Of a DNA stretch of 64,000 bases, positions 8,568-17,227 are shown piece by piece. Made by a program: the position numbers and the translations under genes. Source of the DNA: Lewinellaceae bacterium (GTDB lineage: Bacteria > Bacteroidota > Bacteroidia > Chitinophagales > Saprospiraceae); contig JADJRC010000012.1 of NCBI GenBank assembly GCA_016712415.1, positions 124,001 to 188,000 on the forward strand. Direction: 5' to 3'. Position 1 is the first letter of the stretch. Each line of letters opens with the position of its first letter. The notes under the pieces were generated by a model. That model saw only the letters and a list, made by a program, of their open reading frames with translations, was not told the origin of the DNA and made no database searches.

Positions 8568-9398
8568 ATGCGCAGACTCCTCATAACTTGTTTAATCGCT
8601 TTTATTGCCGGCTCCCTTGCCGCGCAACCGACGCCCCGCGCCAGTATTAAAAATACGGTCAAAACAACCCTTGTCCCCTCGACCTCCGGTCAGCGGGGCA
8701 ACAGCAAGGCCAACTCCCGGGAGCAGGGTGTCAGCACCCGGCCGCCGGCGCAGGACCGTTCCGGCGCCTCGTCGGCCCTTGCGCCCAGTCTGGATAACAC
8801 CGGTAGCACCGGTGCGCGCACCAGTACGACACGCCCCTCGCTTACCAATACCCCCGTAACAAACGGCGGTACAACTGCTAGAACAGTCCCCTCCGCGACC
8901 AAACAGGCCACTGCGCTGGAGGAGGTCAATCCGGTTCGGGTAAAATGGATGAGCCTGGAGGATGCCCTTGAAAAGAGTAAAACGGACAAACGCAAAATAT
9001 TTGTCGACGTCTTTACCGATGGCTGTGGCTGGTGCAAACGAATGGATTCCACGACGTTCATGAGCCCGGCCGTGATCGAGTACCTGAATGAACACTACTA
9101 TCCGGTAAAGTTCAATGCGGAAGAACAAAAGGAAATTACCTACAAGGATAAAACCTATCAATTCAAAAAGAACGGCGCGCGTGGTTGCCATGAACTTGCA
9201 GCGGAATGGCTCAATAACCGGCTGACCTATCCGACCGTTGTTTTTCTGGATGAAAGCCAGGGCGTCATTCAGCCGCTGCCGGGCTACCAGGATGCCGGAA
9301 AAATGGAAGCCATCCTGAACTATTTTGGTACCGACAGCCATAAAAAAACACCCTGGGAGTCGTACCAGAAAAGTTTTAATCACCAGCAAAAGGATTAA
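8568..9398 (+). CDS. Exported thioredoxin-like protein with CGWC motif
   Basis: 276 residues. Residues 1-20 form a signal peptide ending SLAAQ. Residues about 21-120 are a low-complexity Pro/Ser/Thr/Arg-rich linker with no fold signal. The C-terminal 150 residues are thioredoxin-like, with VFTDGCGWCKRMDSTTF holding a CxxC redox pair, and later TYPTVVFLDESQGVIQPLPGY around the cis-proline region. The family (DsbD-gamma/DUF255-like) acts in periplasmic disulfide reduction or assembly. An extra insertion rich in Lys/Glu lies between the active site and the cis-Pro strand. The promoter directly upstream supports the ATG at 8568. Confidence 0.85.
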   Translation: MRRLLITCLIAFIAGSLAAQPTPRASIKNTVKTTLVPSTSGQRGNSKANSREQGVSTRPPAQDRSGASSALAPSLDNTGSTGARTSTTRPSLTNTPVTNGGTTARTVPSATKQATALEEVNPVRVKWMSLEDALEKSKTDKRKIFVDVFTDGCGWCKRMDSTTFMSPAVIEYLNEHYYPVKFNAEEQKEITYKDKTYQFKKNGARGCHELAAEWLNNRLTYPTVVFLDESQGVIQPLPGYQDAGKMEAILNYFGTDSHKKTPWESYQKSFNHQQKD

Positions 9399-9491
9399 AA
9401 GGATTGATTCCTGATACGATAGTCTGCATGAGCCGTCCCTGATTTCCGGGGTGGCTCATGTTTTTTGTATACGCAAACCACTGATCGCTCC

Positions 9492-10667
9492 ATGCCCGGC
9501 AATACATTCGGTACCCTGTTTCGCGTCACTACTTTCGGCGAATCGCACGGCGCAGCCATTGGATGCATCGTCGATGGGTGTCCGGCAGGATTGCCTTTCG
9601 ACCTGGAGTTTATTCAGCGCGACCTCGACCGGCGCCGGCCGGGCCAAAGCGCTATTGTTACCCAACGCAAGGAAAGCGATACGGTACAGGTGCTCAGCGG
9701 CGTTTTCGAAGGTAAAACAACCGGCGCCCCCATTCATTTCCTGATCCCGAATGAAGACCAGCGCTCCCGCGACTACGAGCACCTGGCCGAGGCGTTTCGC
9801 CCCAGTCATGCCGATTACACCTGGCAGGCCAAATACGGCCATCGCGACCACAGGGGAGGTGGCCGCAGCAGCGCCCGCGAGACGGCAGCCCGCGTCGCCG
9901 CCGGCGCACTGGCAAAACTATTGCTGAAAACCTACGGCGTTGATATTCAGGCTTATGTAAGTCAGGTGGGGCATTTGACAACCAACCCTGATTACAGTCA
10001 ATTGGATCTGTCGCGCACAGAAACCAATGATGTGCGCTGCCCCGACCCCGTTATGGCCGACAAGATGATCCGCCTGATCAAAAAGGTGCGCAAGGCGGGC
10101 GATACCATCGGCGGGGTCGTCACTGCCGTAGTGCGCGGCTGCCCTCCCGGACTCGGCGAGCCCGTGTTTGATAAACTTCATGCTGATCTCGGGAAGGCCA
10201 TGCTCGGCATCAATGCGGCGAAAGGTTTTGAATACGGCTCCGGTTTTGAAGGGGTTAAAATGCTGGGTAGCCAACACAACGACCTGTTTATCGCCCCGGC
10301 GCCAAATTCCACTCCAAAAACGAGTACGAACTTCTCCGGCGGTATCCAGGGCGGTATTTCCAATGGTATGGATATTTATTTCCGGGTGGCCTTCAAGCCG
10401 GTAGCGACCATCATGCGCGACCAGGATACGGTGGATGAGGCAGGCAAGCCGGTAGTCATCAAAGGCAAGGGCCGCCACGACCCCTGCGTCGTGCCGCGCG
10501 CAGTTCCCATTGTGGAAGCGATGGCGGCACTCGTACTGGCCGATCACCTCTTGCGCGCGTGTGGACAGGTTGTAGTTCATTTTTTTGACAAGATTGACAA
10601 GATTGAGATTGCGTTGACAAGATTTACAAGATTGACAAGATTGACAAGATTGACAAGATTTACATGA
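9492..10667 (+). CDS. aroC: Chorismate synthase with repeat-derived C-terminal tail
   Basis: AroC converts 5-enolpyruvylshikimate 3-phosphate to chorismate with reduced FMN. Signature regions are clear: GNTFGTLFRVTTFGESHG at the N-terminus (start at the ATG at 9492, in line with the family), RRPGQS, the HADYTWQAKYGHRDHRGGGRSSARET FMN/phosphate-binding segment and the GISNGMD and KGRHDPCVVPRAVPIVEAM regions. The catalytic core ends at about ADHLLRACGQ. The last roughly 30 residues (…IDKIEIALTRFTRLTRLTRLTRFT) are not AroC but the translation of a TTGACAAGAT tandem repeat that has replaced or run past the native stop. Activity is probably intact because the core is complete. Confidence 0.95.
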   Translation: MPGNTFGTLFRVTTFGESHGAAIGCIVDGCPAGLPFDLEFIQRDLDRRRPGQSAIVTQRKESDTVQVLSGVFEGKTTGAPIHFLIPNEDQRSRDYEHLAEAFRPSHADYTWQAKYGHRDHRGGGRSSARETAARVAAGALAKLLLKTYGVDIQAYVSQVGHLTTNPDYSQLDLSRTETNDVRCPDPVMADKMIRLIKKVRKAGDTIGGVVTAVVRGCPPGLGEPVFDKLHADLGKAMLGINAAKGFEYGSGFEGVKMLGSQHNDLFIAPAPNSTPKTSTNFSGGIQGGISNGMDIYFRVAFKPVATIMRDQDTVDEAGKPVVIKGKGRHDPCVVPRAVPIVEAMAALVLADHLLRACGQVVVHFFDKIDKIEIALTRFTRLTRLTRLTRFT

Positions 10668-10670
10668 TCT
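10585..10670. repeat. TTGACAAGAT tandem repeat array
   Basis: About eight imperfect units of 9-10 bases (TTGACAAGA, with TTTACAAGAT variants and one degenerate unit) run through the 3' end of aroC. On the plus strand they code for Arg-Leu-Thr/Arg-Phe-Thr repeats at the AroC C-terminus. The units are adjacent, without unique spacers, so this is not a CRISPR array. Confidence 0.85.
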
Positions 10671-10725
10671 GCATGGTTCGCCGGCTTCGCCGACAAAACA
10701 AAAAGACCGGTCAAAAACAATAAAC

Positions 10726-11691
10726 ATGTCTTTACTCAAACGCCTGCGCGCAACCTGGCGCCCCGATGAATTCCACGGCTGGGGCCGTACAAAGCGCTAT
10801 TTTGAGGGTTGGTACTTCAAGGTGGTATCGCCCGACGAGCAGCAGGCGCTGGCTTTTATCCCCGGTATTTCAATGGGAGAGGGTGGCGAGCAGCATGCTT
10901 TTGTGCAGGTTATGGATGGAAAACGATGCCAGGCGCAATACCACCGGTTTTCTGCCGAGGATTTCAAGCCGGCGAACAGGCATTTCGAAGTATCCGTTGG
11001 CGGAAGCGTGTTTTCCGGTGAAAAGTTGAAACTCGACCTGCCAGACTTATCCGGCGAGATCGGTTTTTCCGACAAAACGCCCTGGCCCAAAATGCTCGGT
11101 GCGCCCGGCATCATGGGCTGGTATTCCTTTGTGCCTTTTATGGAGTGTTTCCACGGTATCGTGAGCATGAATCACGTACTGGAGGGAGCGTTGAAAATCG
11201 GAAACGCCACCGTTGATTTCAGCGGGGGGAAAGGATACATCGAAAAAGACTGGGGACGCTCCTTTCCACGCGCTTATGTCTGGATGCAGACCAACCATTT
11301 TGATACGCACGATCGCGCATCCCTGATGGCCTCGGTTGCGCATATACCCTGGCTGGGCAGTTACTTTATCGGGTTTATCAGCGGGTTCTGGCTCGACGGG
11401 CAATTGTTTCGCTTTGCGACCTATACCGGTGCGCGTAAATATTTGAAAATCAGCGATGAACAGGTTGAACTGATTTTCAAAAACCCCAAAACCGAACTGC
11501 GCCTGTTGGCCAGGCAGGCGGCTGGGACAGCCCTGCATTCGCCCATTTCAGGTGAAATGACCGGCAAGATCAACGAAAGCCTTCAGGCTGCCATCCGCGT
11601 CGAACTACTGCAAAACGGCCGACGTATTTTTGAAGGCAACGGACGCAACGCAGGGCTGGAGGTGGCCGGTGATGTGGCGATACTTCAATAA
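10726..11691 (+). CDS. Tocopherol cyclase-like protein
   Basis: 321 residues matching the tocopherol cyclase-like family. The N-terminal KRYFEGWYFKVV and the central GGKGYIEKDWGRSFPRAYVWMQTNHF segments are the typical signatures. There is no signal peptide. In plants and cyanobacteria the family closes the chromanol ring of vitamin E. Non-photosynthetic bacteria carry it with no known tocopherol pathway, and nothing else of that pathway is seen here, so the substrate is unknown. The gene ends 12 bp from the stop of the convergent phosphoesterase gene. Confidence 0.8.
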   Translation: MSLLKRLRATWRPDEFHGWGRTKRYFEGWYFKVVSPDEQQALAFIPGISMGEGGEQHAFVQVMDGKRCQAQYHRFSAEDFKPANRHFEVSVGGSVFSGEKLKLDLPDLSGEIGFSDKTPWPKMLGAPGIMGWYSFVPFMECFHGIVSMNHVLEGALKIGNATVDFSGGKGYIEKDWGRSFPRAYVWMQTNHFDTHDRASLMASVAHIPWLGSYFIGFISGFWLDGQLFRFATYTGARKYLKISDEQVELIFKNPKTELRLLARQAAGTALHSPISGEMTGKINESLQAAIRVELLQNGRRIFEGNGRNAGLEVAGDVAILQ

Positions 11692-11703
11692 AAGATAGAC
11701 CAG

Positions 11704-12405
11704 TTATTCCCGATAAGGCTGAAATGTCAGCACCCGGTTGGACATGTCGAAGGCGCACAGCGCGCCCATCCCGTCCCGGTCGGTGAAGCGCTCCTCGGCG
11801 AATACGCAGCCTGCATCAATATCGAGGTAGCGGTCTATTTCCAGCCCGAGGAATTGATTTTCAATATGACCGGTTGCTGCCGGCGTATGCCCGTGCAGAA
11901 TAATGCGTGATCCCAGCCAGTCGTACCGGATGGCCGGATACCAGGCGGATGTCCTGATCCAGCACATCTTCGACGTGTCGGCCAGCGGATCAGCCAGGTT
12001 GAAATCCAGTCCGCCATGCACCAGGATATAGCCGTCGGTTTCCATAAAATAGGGCAGTTCCCGCATAAAACCGAGGTATTCTTCCGGGATATCGGCGCAG
12101 TGTTGCACGCCGAAACTATCCATGGTTTTTTTACCGTCGCTGAGCAGCCATCGCTCCAGTCCGGTAAAATCTCTTGATGCAGCCTGAAGGATCAGTTCCT
12201 CATGGTTGCCGCGCAGGCAGTGCACGTTGTACCCCTGCCGCCGAAGTTTGAAAATTTCATCCAGCACGCCCCTGGAGTCCGGCCCGCGGTCCACATAATC
12301 GCCCAGCAAATACAGCGCATCCGATTGGGTCAGCGCTATATTGTCCAGCAGTTCCAGGAAAGTGTTTTTACACCCGTGAATGTCGGAAATGGCAATTTTT
12401 CGCAT
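11704..12405 (-). CDS. Serine/threonine-type metallophosphoesterase
   Basis: 233 residues of the calcineurin-like phosphoesterase superfamily (PrpA/ApaH-like). The full metal-binding set is seen in order: DIHG at 8-11, GDYVDRGPDSRG near 35-46, LRGNHEE, VHGGLD and LHGHTP. It probably dephosphorylates phosphoproteins or cleaves dinucleoside tetraphosphates in the cytoplasm; the sequence does not separate the two. Length is normal. It is divergent from corA, 148 bp away. Confidence 0.9.
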   Translation of the reverse strand: MRKIAISDIHGCKNTFLELLDNIALTQSDALYLLGDYVDRGPDSRGVLDEIFKLRRQGYNVHCLRGNHEELILQAASRDFTGLERWLLSDGKKTMDSFGVQHCADIPEEYLGFMRELPYFMETDGYILVHGGLDFNLADPLADTSKMCWIRTSAWYPAIRYDWLGSRIILHGHTPAATGHIENQFLGLEIDRYLDIDAGCVFAEERFTDRDGMGALCAFDMSNRVLTFQPYRE

Positions 12406-12541
12406 AGGTGAGGCCCCAAAGTATAACCGGAAATGGATACCAGGTGCTCAAAACAGGGATTTGCAGGAAAAAATTCTGTGTTTTCATAAAAAAAACATCC
12501 TTACATCAAAGGGGCCCGATTCCCCAATACTCAAAACCCGG

Positions 12542-12549
12542 TACCTTCG
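12542..12549 (+). promoter_or_regulatory. Candidate -7 box just upstream of corA
   Basis: TACCTTCG resembles the Bacteroidota -7 element TAnnTTTG with one change and ends 4 bases before the corA ATG at 12554. If it is used, the transcript would be leaderless or nearly so. No clear -33 TTTG is present at the right spacing, so this is tentative. Confidence 0.35.
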
Positions 12550-12553
12550 CCGA

Positions 12554-13615
12554 ATGTCAAAAAAGAAGCACCGCCGCAAGGTTAGCAAACGGGGATTGCC
12601 GCCTGGTACGCTCATTTACACGGGCGACAGGAAGGAATACCCTTCTCTGATATCTTCCGTTTGGCTGGATGAGCAAAACTATGAAGAACGGGAAACGTAT
12701 CTCCCGGAATGGCGCTCCCGTGCCGGCGGCCTGTTCTGGGTCGATATCCGTGGACTGACAGACACGGCGCTCATCGAACAGATCGGCAGCGATTTCCAGG
12801 TGCATCCGCTGGCATTGGAAGACATACTCAACACCCACCAGCGGGCCAAACTCGACGAATACGAGAACGGCCTGTTTTTTATCCTGCATAATTTGAAACT
12901 TGAGCAGGATACCCTTGATCTGAGCAGCGAACAAATCGCCATTTTCTTTGGAAAGGGCTTTGTATTGTCCTTTCAGGAAGACCCCGACGATACCTTCGAA
13001 GCCGTACGCATTCGTGCGCGGGAAGGGATCGGCCGTTTGCGGAAGAAAGGGTCGGACTACCTGGCATATGCCCTGGTCGACAATATTGTAGATGGCTATT
13101 ATATCTTTCTGGACGAGGTGGAAAGCCAGGTGCTCGATCTGGAGACGATGATGTACACCAATGGAGCCGACCCCTCCTGCAAGGCCAGGATATTCGACCT
13201 GAAGCGGGTCGTAAACCAGTTCCGGCACCGGCTGCTGCCGCTTCGCGATGCGGTGGCCCGGTTTTACCGTACGGAAAGTGATTGGGTCGACGACTCCAAC
13301 CGACCCTACCTGCGCGACGTTGTCGATCACGTTGCCCAGATTCTCGACGGTGTCGACAACCAGCGCGATATTCTCGACAGCATGGAAGCCCTTTACCATG
13401 CCGAGGCTGCCAACCGGCTCAACGATGTGATGCGGGTGCTAACAGTCATCAGCACTATTTTTATCCCCCTCACCTTTGTCGCCGGAATCTATGGTATGAA
13501 CTTCGACCATATCCCGGAACTGCATTACCGCTATGGCTATTTTGCCACCCTCGGCGCCATGTTCCTGCTTTCGCTGGGCATGCTCTATTACTTCAAAAGA
13601 AAACACTGGTTTTAA
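12554..13615 (+). CDS. corA: Magnesium/cobalt transporter CorA
   Basis: 353 residues. A long cytoplasmic N-terminal domain with predicted helices (DIRGLTDTALIEQIGSDFQVHPLALEDILNTHQRAK) is followed by two C-terminal membrane helices; the first ends in the family-defining YGMNF at 313-317 that forms the selectivity loop of the pentameric channel, and the last helix ends in FKRKHWF. The start at 12554 (MSKKKHRRK) is preferred because the upstream frame extension to 12380 overlaps the start of the divergent phosphoesterase and lacks protein character. It moves Mg2+ or Co2+ into the cell. The gene is followed by a palindromic repeat shared with 20.3 kb. Confidence 0.95.
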   Translation: MSKKKHRRKVSKRGLPPGTLIYTGDRKEYPSLISSVWLDEQNYEERETYLPEWRSRAGGLFWVDIRGLTDTALIEQIGSDFQVHPLALEDILNTHQRAKLDEYENGLFFILHNLKLEQDTLDLSSEQIAIFFGKGFVLSFQEDPDDTFEAVRIRAREGIGRLRKKGSDYLAYALVDNIVDGYYIFLDEVESQVLDLETMMYTNGADPSCKARIFDLKRVVNQFRHRLLPLRDAVARFYRTESDWVDDSNRPYLRDVVDHVAQILDGVDNQRDILDSMEALYHAEAANRLNDVMRVLTVISTIFIPLTFVAGIYGMNFDHIPELHYRYGYFATLGAMFLLSLGMLYYFKRKHWF

Positions 13616-13620
13616 AAAAA

Positions 13621-13729
13621 GAGGTTACGGGTTACGGGTTGAGCGGGTTGCGGGTTGCGTTTTCTTCAATCATTCCGCAAATGCAACCAGTAACCCGCAA
13701 CCCCCGCAACCCGCACCCCCCCGCAACCC
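13621..13729. repeat. Palindromic GGGTTGCGGGTTGC element, copy 1
   Basis: Imperfect inverted repeat made of (A/G)CGGGTTGCGGGTTGC-type units on the left and GCAACCCGCAACCC-type units on the right. The core at 13653-13688 matches the reverse complement of the core at 20365-20399 with one substitution and one indel. It fills the whole gap between the convergent ends of corA and the prolyl oligopeptidase gene and would fold into a strong hairpin on either strand. Confidence 0.85.
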
Positions 13730-15888
13730 TCAATAAATCACCTGCATTTTCATATTCCAGAACATAAAACTCAGGATATCCGCCGTTTCCTCGATGCTTT
13801 TGCTGGTGGGTTTGCCCGCGCCGTGTCCGGCGCTGGTTTCGATACGAATCAGGGCCGGGTTGTCGCCCTGCTGGAATTCCTGAAGGGTGGCGGCGAACTT
13901 GAAGGAGTGTGCGGGCACCACGCGATCATCGTGATCGGCCGTCGTGATCAGTGTGGCCGGATAGGCTGTTTTTTTGATGTTGTGCAGCGGTGAATATTTG
14001 TACAGGCAGGGGAACTCTTCCTTGTTGTCGCTTCTGCCATAATCCGTTGCCCAGGCATACCCGATGGTGAATTGGTGGTAACGCAGCATATCCAGTACTC
14101 CCACCGCCGGAAAACACACGCCGAACAGGTCGGGGCGCTGGGTCATGCATGCGCCGACGAGCAGCCCGCCGTTGGAACCGCCCTGTATGGCGAGGCGTTC
14201 GCGCGAGGTGTATTTTTTATCGATCAGGTATTCGGCGGCTGAAATAAAATCGTCGAACACATTTTGCTTCCGGCATTTGATACCTGCTTCATGCCATTTT
14301 TCACCAAACTCGCCTCCTCCCCGAATGTTGGCTACCACATAAATGCCGTTATTTTCCAGCAGCGCCGCGCGGGAAGGCGAAAAAGCCGGCGTCACAGAAA
14401 TATTAAAGCCGCCGTAGCCGTACAGCAAGGTGGGGTTGGCGCCGTCGTGGGCGATATTTTTCTTCCGGGTAATAAACATAGGCACCCTGACGCCGTCCTT
14501 GCCGGGGTACCAGATCTGCTCGGTGGTATACGCATCGGGATTGAAATCCAGTTTTGGCGCTTTGAATATCCGGGTATCCAGCGTGTTCATGTCGAGCGCG
14601 TATATCGTTGTGGGGCGAAGGAACGAGGTGAAGCCGAAAAAGGCCTGGGATTCACCTCGTTTGCCGCTGATGCTGCCCACCGTTCCGATTTCGGGAAGCG
14701 TAACCTCTTTCAGGAATTTCCCCTGCATGTCGAATACCCGCAAGGCGCTCGACGCATTGTGCAGATAAGAGCAAACGATCTTGTCGCCGCAGACTGCCGC
14801 ACCTTGCAGGACGTCGGCGCTGTCTTCCGGGATAAGAATCTCCCATTGCCCGGGCTTCGGATGGGCGGGGTCGACCAGGATAAGCCGCTGGTTGGGAGCA
14901 GACTGTTGGTGAGAATGATGAGTTTGTCCCCGTTGTTGTCAACCACATTGAAATCGTGTTCAAAGTCGGTGGCGATCGGGATAAAAGCCGATTTTTCGAC
15001 AGTTAAGTCTTTGACAAACAACATGTTGCCACTGGTGCTTTCCCAACCCGATACGCATAGAAAGCGCTCGTCGTCGGTTGTGGCCGCGCCAAAGGAGCGG
15101 TCTGGATTGGCCTTGTCGTTGTACACCAGCAGATCGTCTTTTTGTTGTGTACCGAGTTTGTGGAAGTACACTGCGCCGAATTTGTTCGTAGCGGTGAGTT
15201 TGGCGCCTTCGGTCGTTTCCGGAAACCGCGTGTAGTAGAACCCATCGCCCTTCCAGGCGATATTGGTGAACTTGGCCCACTCGATCTGGTCGGGCAGCAT
15301 TTGTCCGCTTTGCAGGTCTTTAACGAAGATGGTGCGCCAGTCGGACCCGCCCTTCGAAATACTGTAGGCCAGGTGCCGACCGTCTTTGGAGAAATCGAGT
15401 TCCTGGAGCGAGGTTGTGCCGTCGGCACTGAAAGTATTGGGGTCGAGCAGCATTTTCGGTTCACTGTCCGGGTTGTCCTGCACGTACAGTACGCTCTGGT
15501 TTTGGAGGCCGTCGTTTTTGAAAAAGTAGTATTTGTCGCCTTCCTTGAACGGGCTTCCGTATTTCTCGTAATTCCATATCTGTTCGAGGCGCTTGCGGAT
15601 CTTTTCGCGGTAGGGGATCTGGCCCAGGTATCCGAAGGTGACAATGTTTTGTTTTTGTACCCAGTCTTTAGTTTCAGCGCTTTGGTCGTCTTCGAGCCAG
15701 CGGTACGGATCGTTCACCTTTGTGCCGAAATAATTATCCGAGACGGTCGTATCTTTTCGTGTGGCGGGATAGGTAACCGGTATTTTTTTAAACTCCATCG
15801 TTTGGGTGTTGCGTTGTTTATCGCCTGAATTACAGGCCATTGTGCACAGGACTACAATGAAAACGGGGAAAAACAGCAATGGTTTCAT
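13730..15888 (-). CDS. Prolyl oligopeptidase family S9A lipoprotein, split by one frameshift
   Basis: A serine peptidase of the prolyl oligopeptidase family of about 719 residues when the two frames are joined. It starts at the ATG at 15888 with a lipoprotein signal peptide (lipobox TMAC), so it is anchored outside the cytoplasm. The N-terminal part (YFGTKVNDPYRWLED, then the beta-propeller) is in one frame to about 14900; the alpha/beta-hydrolase part continues in another with APNQRLILVDPAHP. The catalytic Ser (QGGSNGGLL), Asp (ADHDDRVVPAHS) and His (SAGHGAGKP) are all present. At about 14899 the coding strand reads CTGCTCCC where CTGGCTCCC would restore the frame; with the many intact motifs downstream this points to a sequence error or a very recent mutation. 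Confidence 0.88.
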
Positions 15889-15962
15889 GATAAATAATGA
15901 TGTTGAACAATAGTGTCTGACGATACGGCAGTTGCAAAAACGCTGCAATGGCGCCAATGCGT

Positions 15963-15970
15963 TACTTTTG
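15963..15970 (+). promoter_or_regulatory. Candidate -7 box TACTTTTG
   Basis: A perfect match to the Bacteroidota TAnnTTTG -7 element, 65 bases upstream of the ATG at 16035. No good -33 TTTG lies 19-21 bases before it, so strength is uncertain. Confidence 0.4.
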
Positions 15971-16034
15971 CCGCGAATGTAGAATATACAGTGGTTTTCT
16001 GTCGCGTATTCCGTTTTGAATTATCATTTTGCTT

Positions 16035-17210
16035 ATGAACTACCGTTTGCCACGGCTGAAATACGGCCTGATATGTCTGCTCTTTATTGGTTTCCGCACA
16101 TTGGCCGGCGCACAGCAACTGCCGGATTCGTTTCCGGCCTCCATTCCGCATGCCGACAGCCTGCCGGAACAGGATTTATCGGAACTGCTCGGTACGCTGG
16201 TCGCCCGGGCCGGAATGTTTGCATCCGAGTTTAGTCAGCGCGCTGAAGTGGCTGCTGCTGCCTATGCTGATGCAGCGCAGCGCCTCGATACTGCCAGAAA
16301 AGATACCCTCAGTTCCAAAAGCAGCCTTGACACACTGTCGGGGTTGGTAAAAACGGCGAAAAAAGAGCAAAAAGACGCTGAAAAACGGCAAAAGCAAGCC
16401 GCCGGTGCGCTTGAATTTGCAGAGAAAGTTGCCCAAATGGATGCGGCCGGACAACGCAAAAACCTGGACAAATGCTTCAAACGGGTGAGCGCGGTCCACG
16501 ATCTGCTTTATCCGCCGGCGCCGGAGAAACCTATTGCCGACATTATCGGCAGCGAGGGCGTCGTTACTACCGACAGCCTGCCGCCCCTGCCGGATATCCC
16601 GACAGAACCAGTAGCCGAAAAAGCGCCCGAAAAGGGCAAAAACAAAGAAAAAACCGGCCCGAAATTCAAACCATACGATCCCTCGGCCGATGTCATGCTC
16701 AATCCGCCGCCGCGCCCCTGCTCCCTGGCAGTCAACACGCGCGACGAATTTTCAGGGGAAACGTACCAGGAGGTGCAAAAGGAGGAGTTGTTCCGGTATA
16801 CCAACGAGGTGATGAAAAAACACCTTCCTTCAGACCAGCCTCATATCATTTGCAGCGCCGCGCTGTCAACAGGCGGCGCCACGGTAAGCCTGCAACTGCA
16901 TTTCAGCATTCGCGACAACAACGCGCGCCGGACGTTTGGCGGCCTGGGTAAAAACAGTGCGGTTATCCTCAAGTTTCTGGATGGTACTACCTTCACCGCC
17001 CTGAATGTGCGCAGCGACGAGGGCGCCCCCGGCTCTGATGGGCAGGTTTTCTCCTACAAAGGGCAGTACGTGCTGGATCCCGGAGCGGTAAAAAAACTCC
17101 GCAAAACGGAACTCGACAAAATTCGTGTGGCCTGGGGTACCGGATATGAAGATTACGAGATTCAAAATGTAGACTTGCTCATGCGGCAGGCAAAATGCCT
17201 GTTTGATTAA
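16035..17210 (+). CDS. Exported coiled-coil protein of unknown function
   Basis: 391 residues from the ATG at 16035. A signal peptide (ends AGAQQ) is followed by an Ala/Lys/Glu/Gln-rich stretch about residues 45-130 (EVAAAAYADAAQRLDTARKD, KKEQKDAEKRQKQAAGA) likely to form a coiled coil, then a Pro-rich, charged linker about 145-210, and a C-terminal domain of about 180 residues with a beta-rich pattern and no known motif. It lies 17 bp upstream of murB on the same strand, so co-transcription is likely and a role in the cell envelope is plausible, but I do not recognise the family. Confidence 0.75.
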   Translation: MNYRLPRLKYGLICLLFIGFRTLAGAQQLPDSFPASIPHADSLPEQDLSELLGTLVARAGMFASEFSQRAEVAAAAYADAAQRLDTARKDTLSSKSSLDTLSGLVKTAKKEQKDAEKRQKQAAGALEFAEKVAQMDAAGQRKNLDKCFKRVSAVHDLLYPPAPEKPIADIIGSEGVVTTDSLPPLPDIPTEPVAEKAPEKGKNKEKTGPKFKPYDPSADVMLNPPPRPCSLAVNTRDEFSGETYQEVQKEELFRYTNEVMKKHLPSDQPHIICSAALSTGGATVSLQLHFSIRDNNARRTFGGLGKNSAVILKFLDGTTFTALNVRSDEGAPGSDGQVFSYKGQYVLDPGAVKKLRKTELDKIRVAWGTGYEDYEIQNVDLLMRQAKCLFD

Positions 17211-17227
17211 TACCACGCACCCTGCTG

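Noticed and set aside
10585..10670. Possible CRISPR array
   Set aside because: Units of 9-10 bases are directly joined with no unique spacers and no Cas genes are near.
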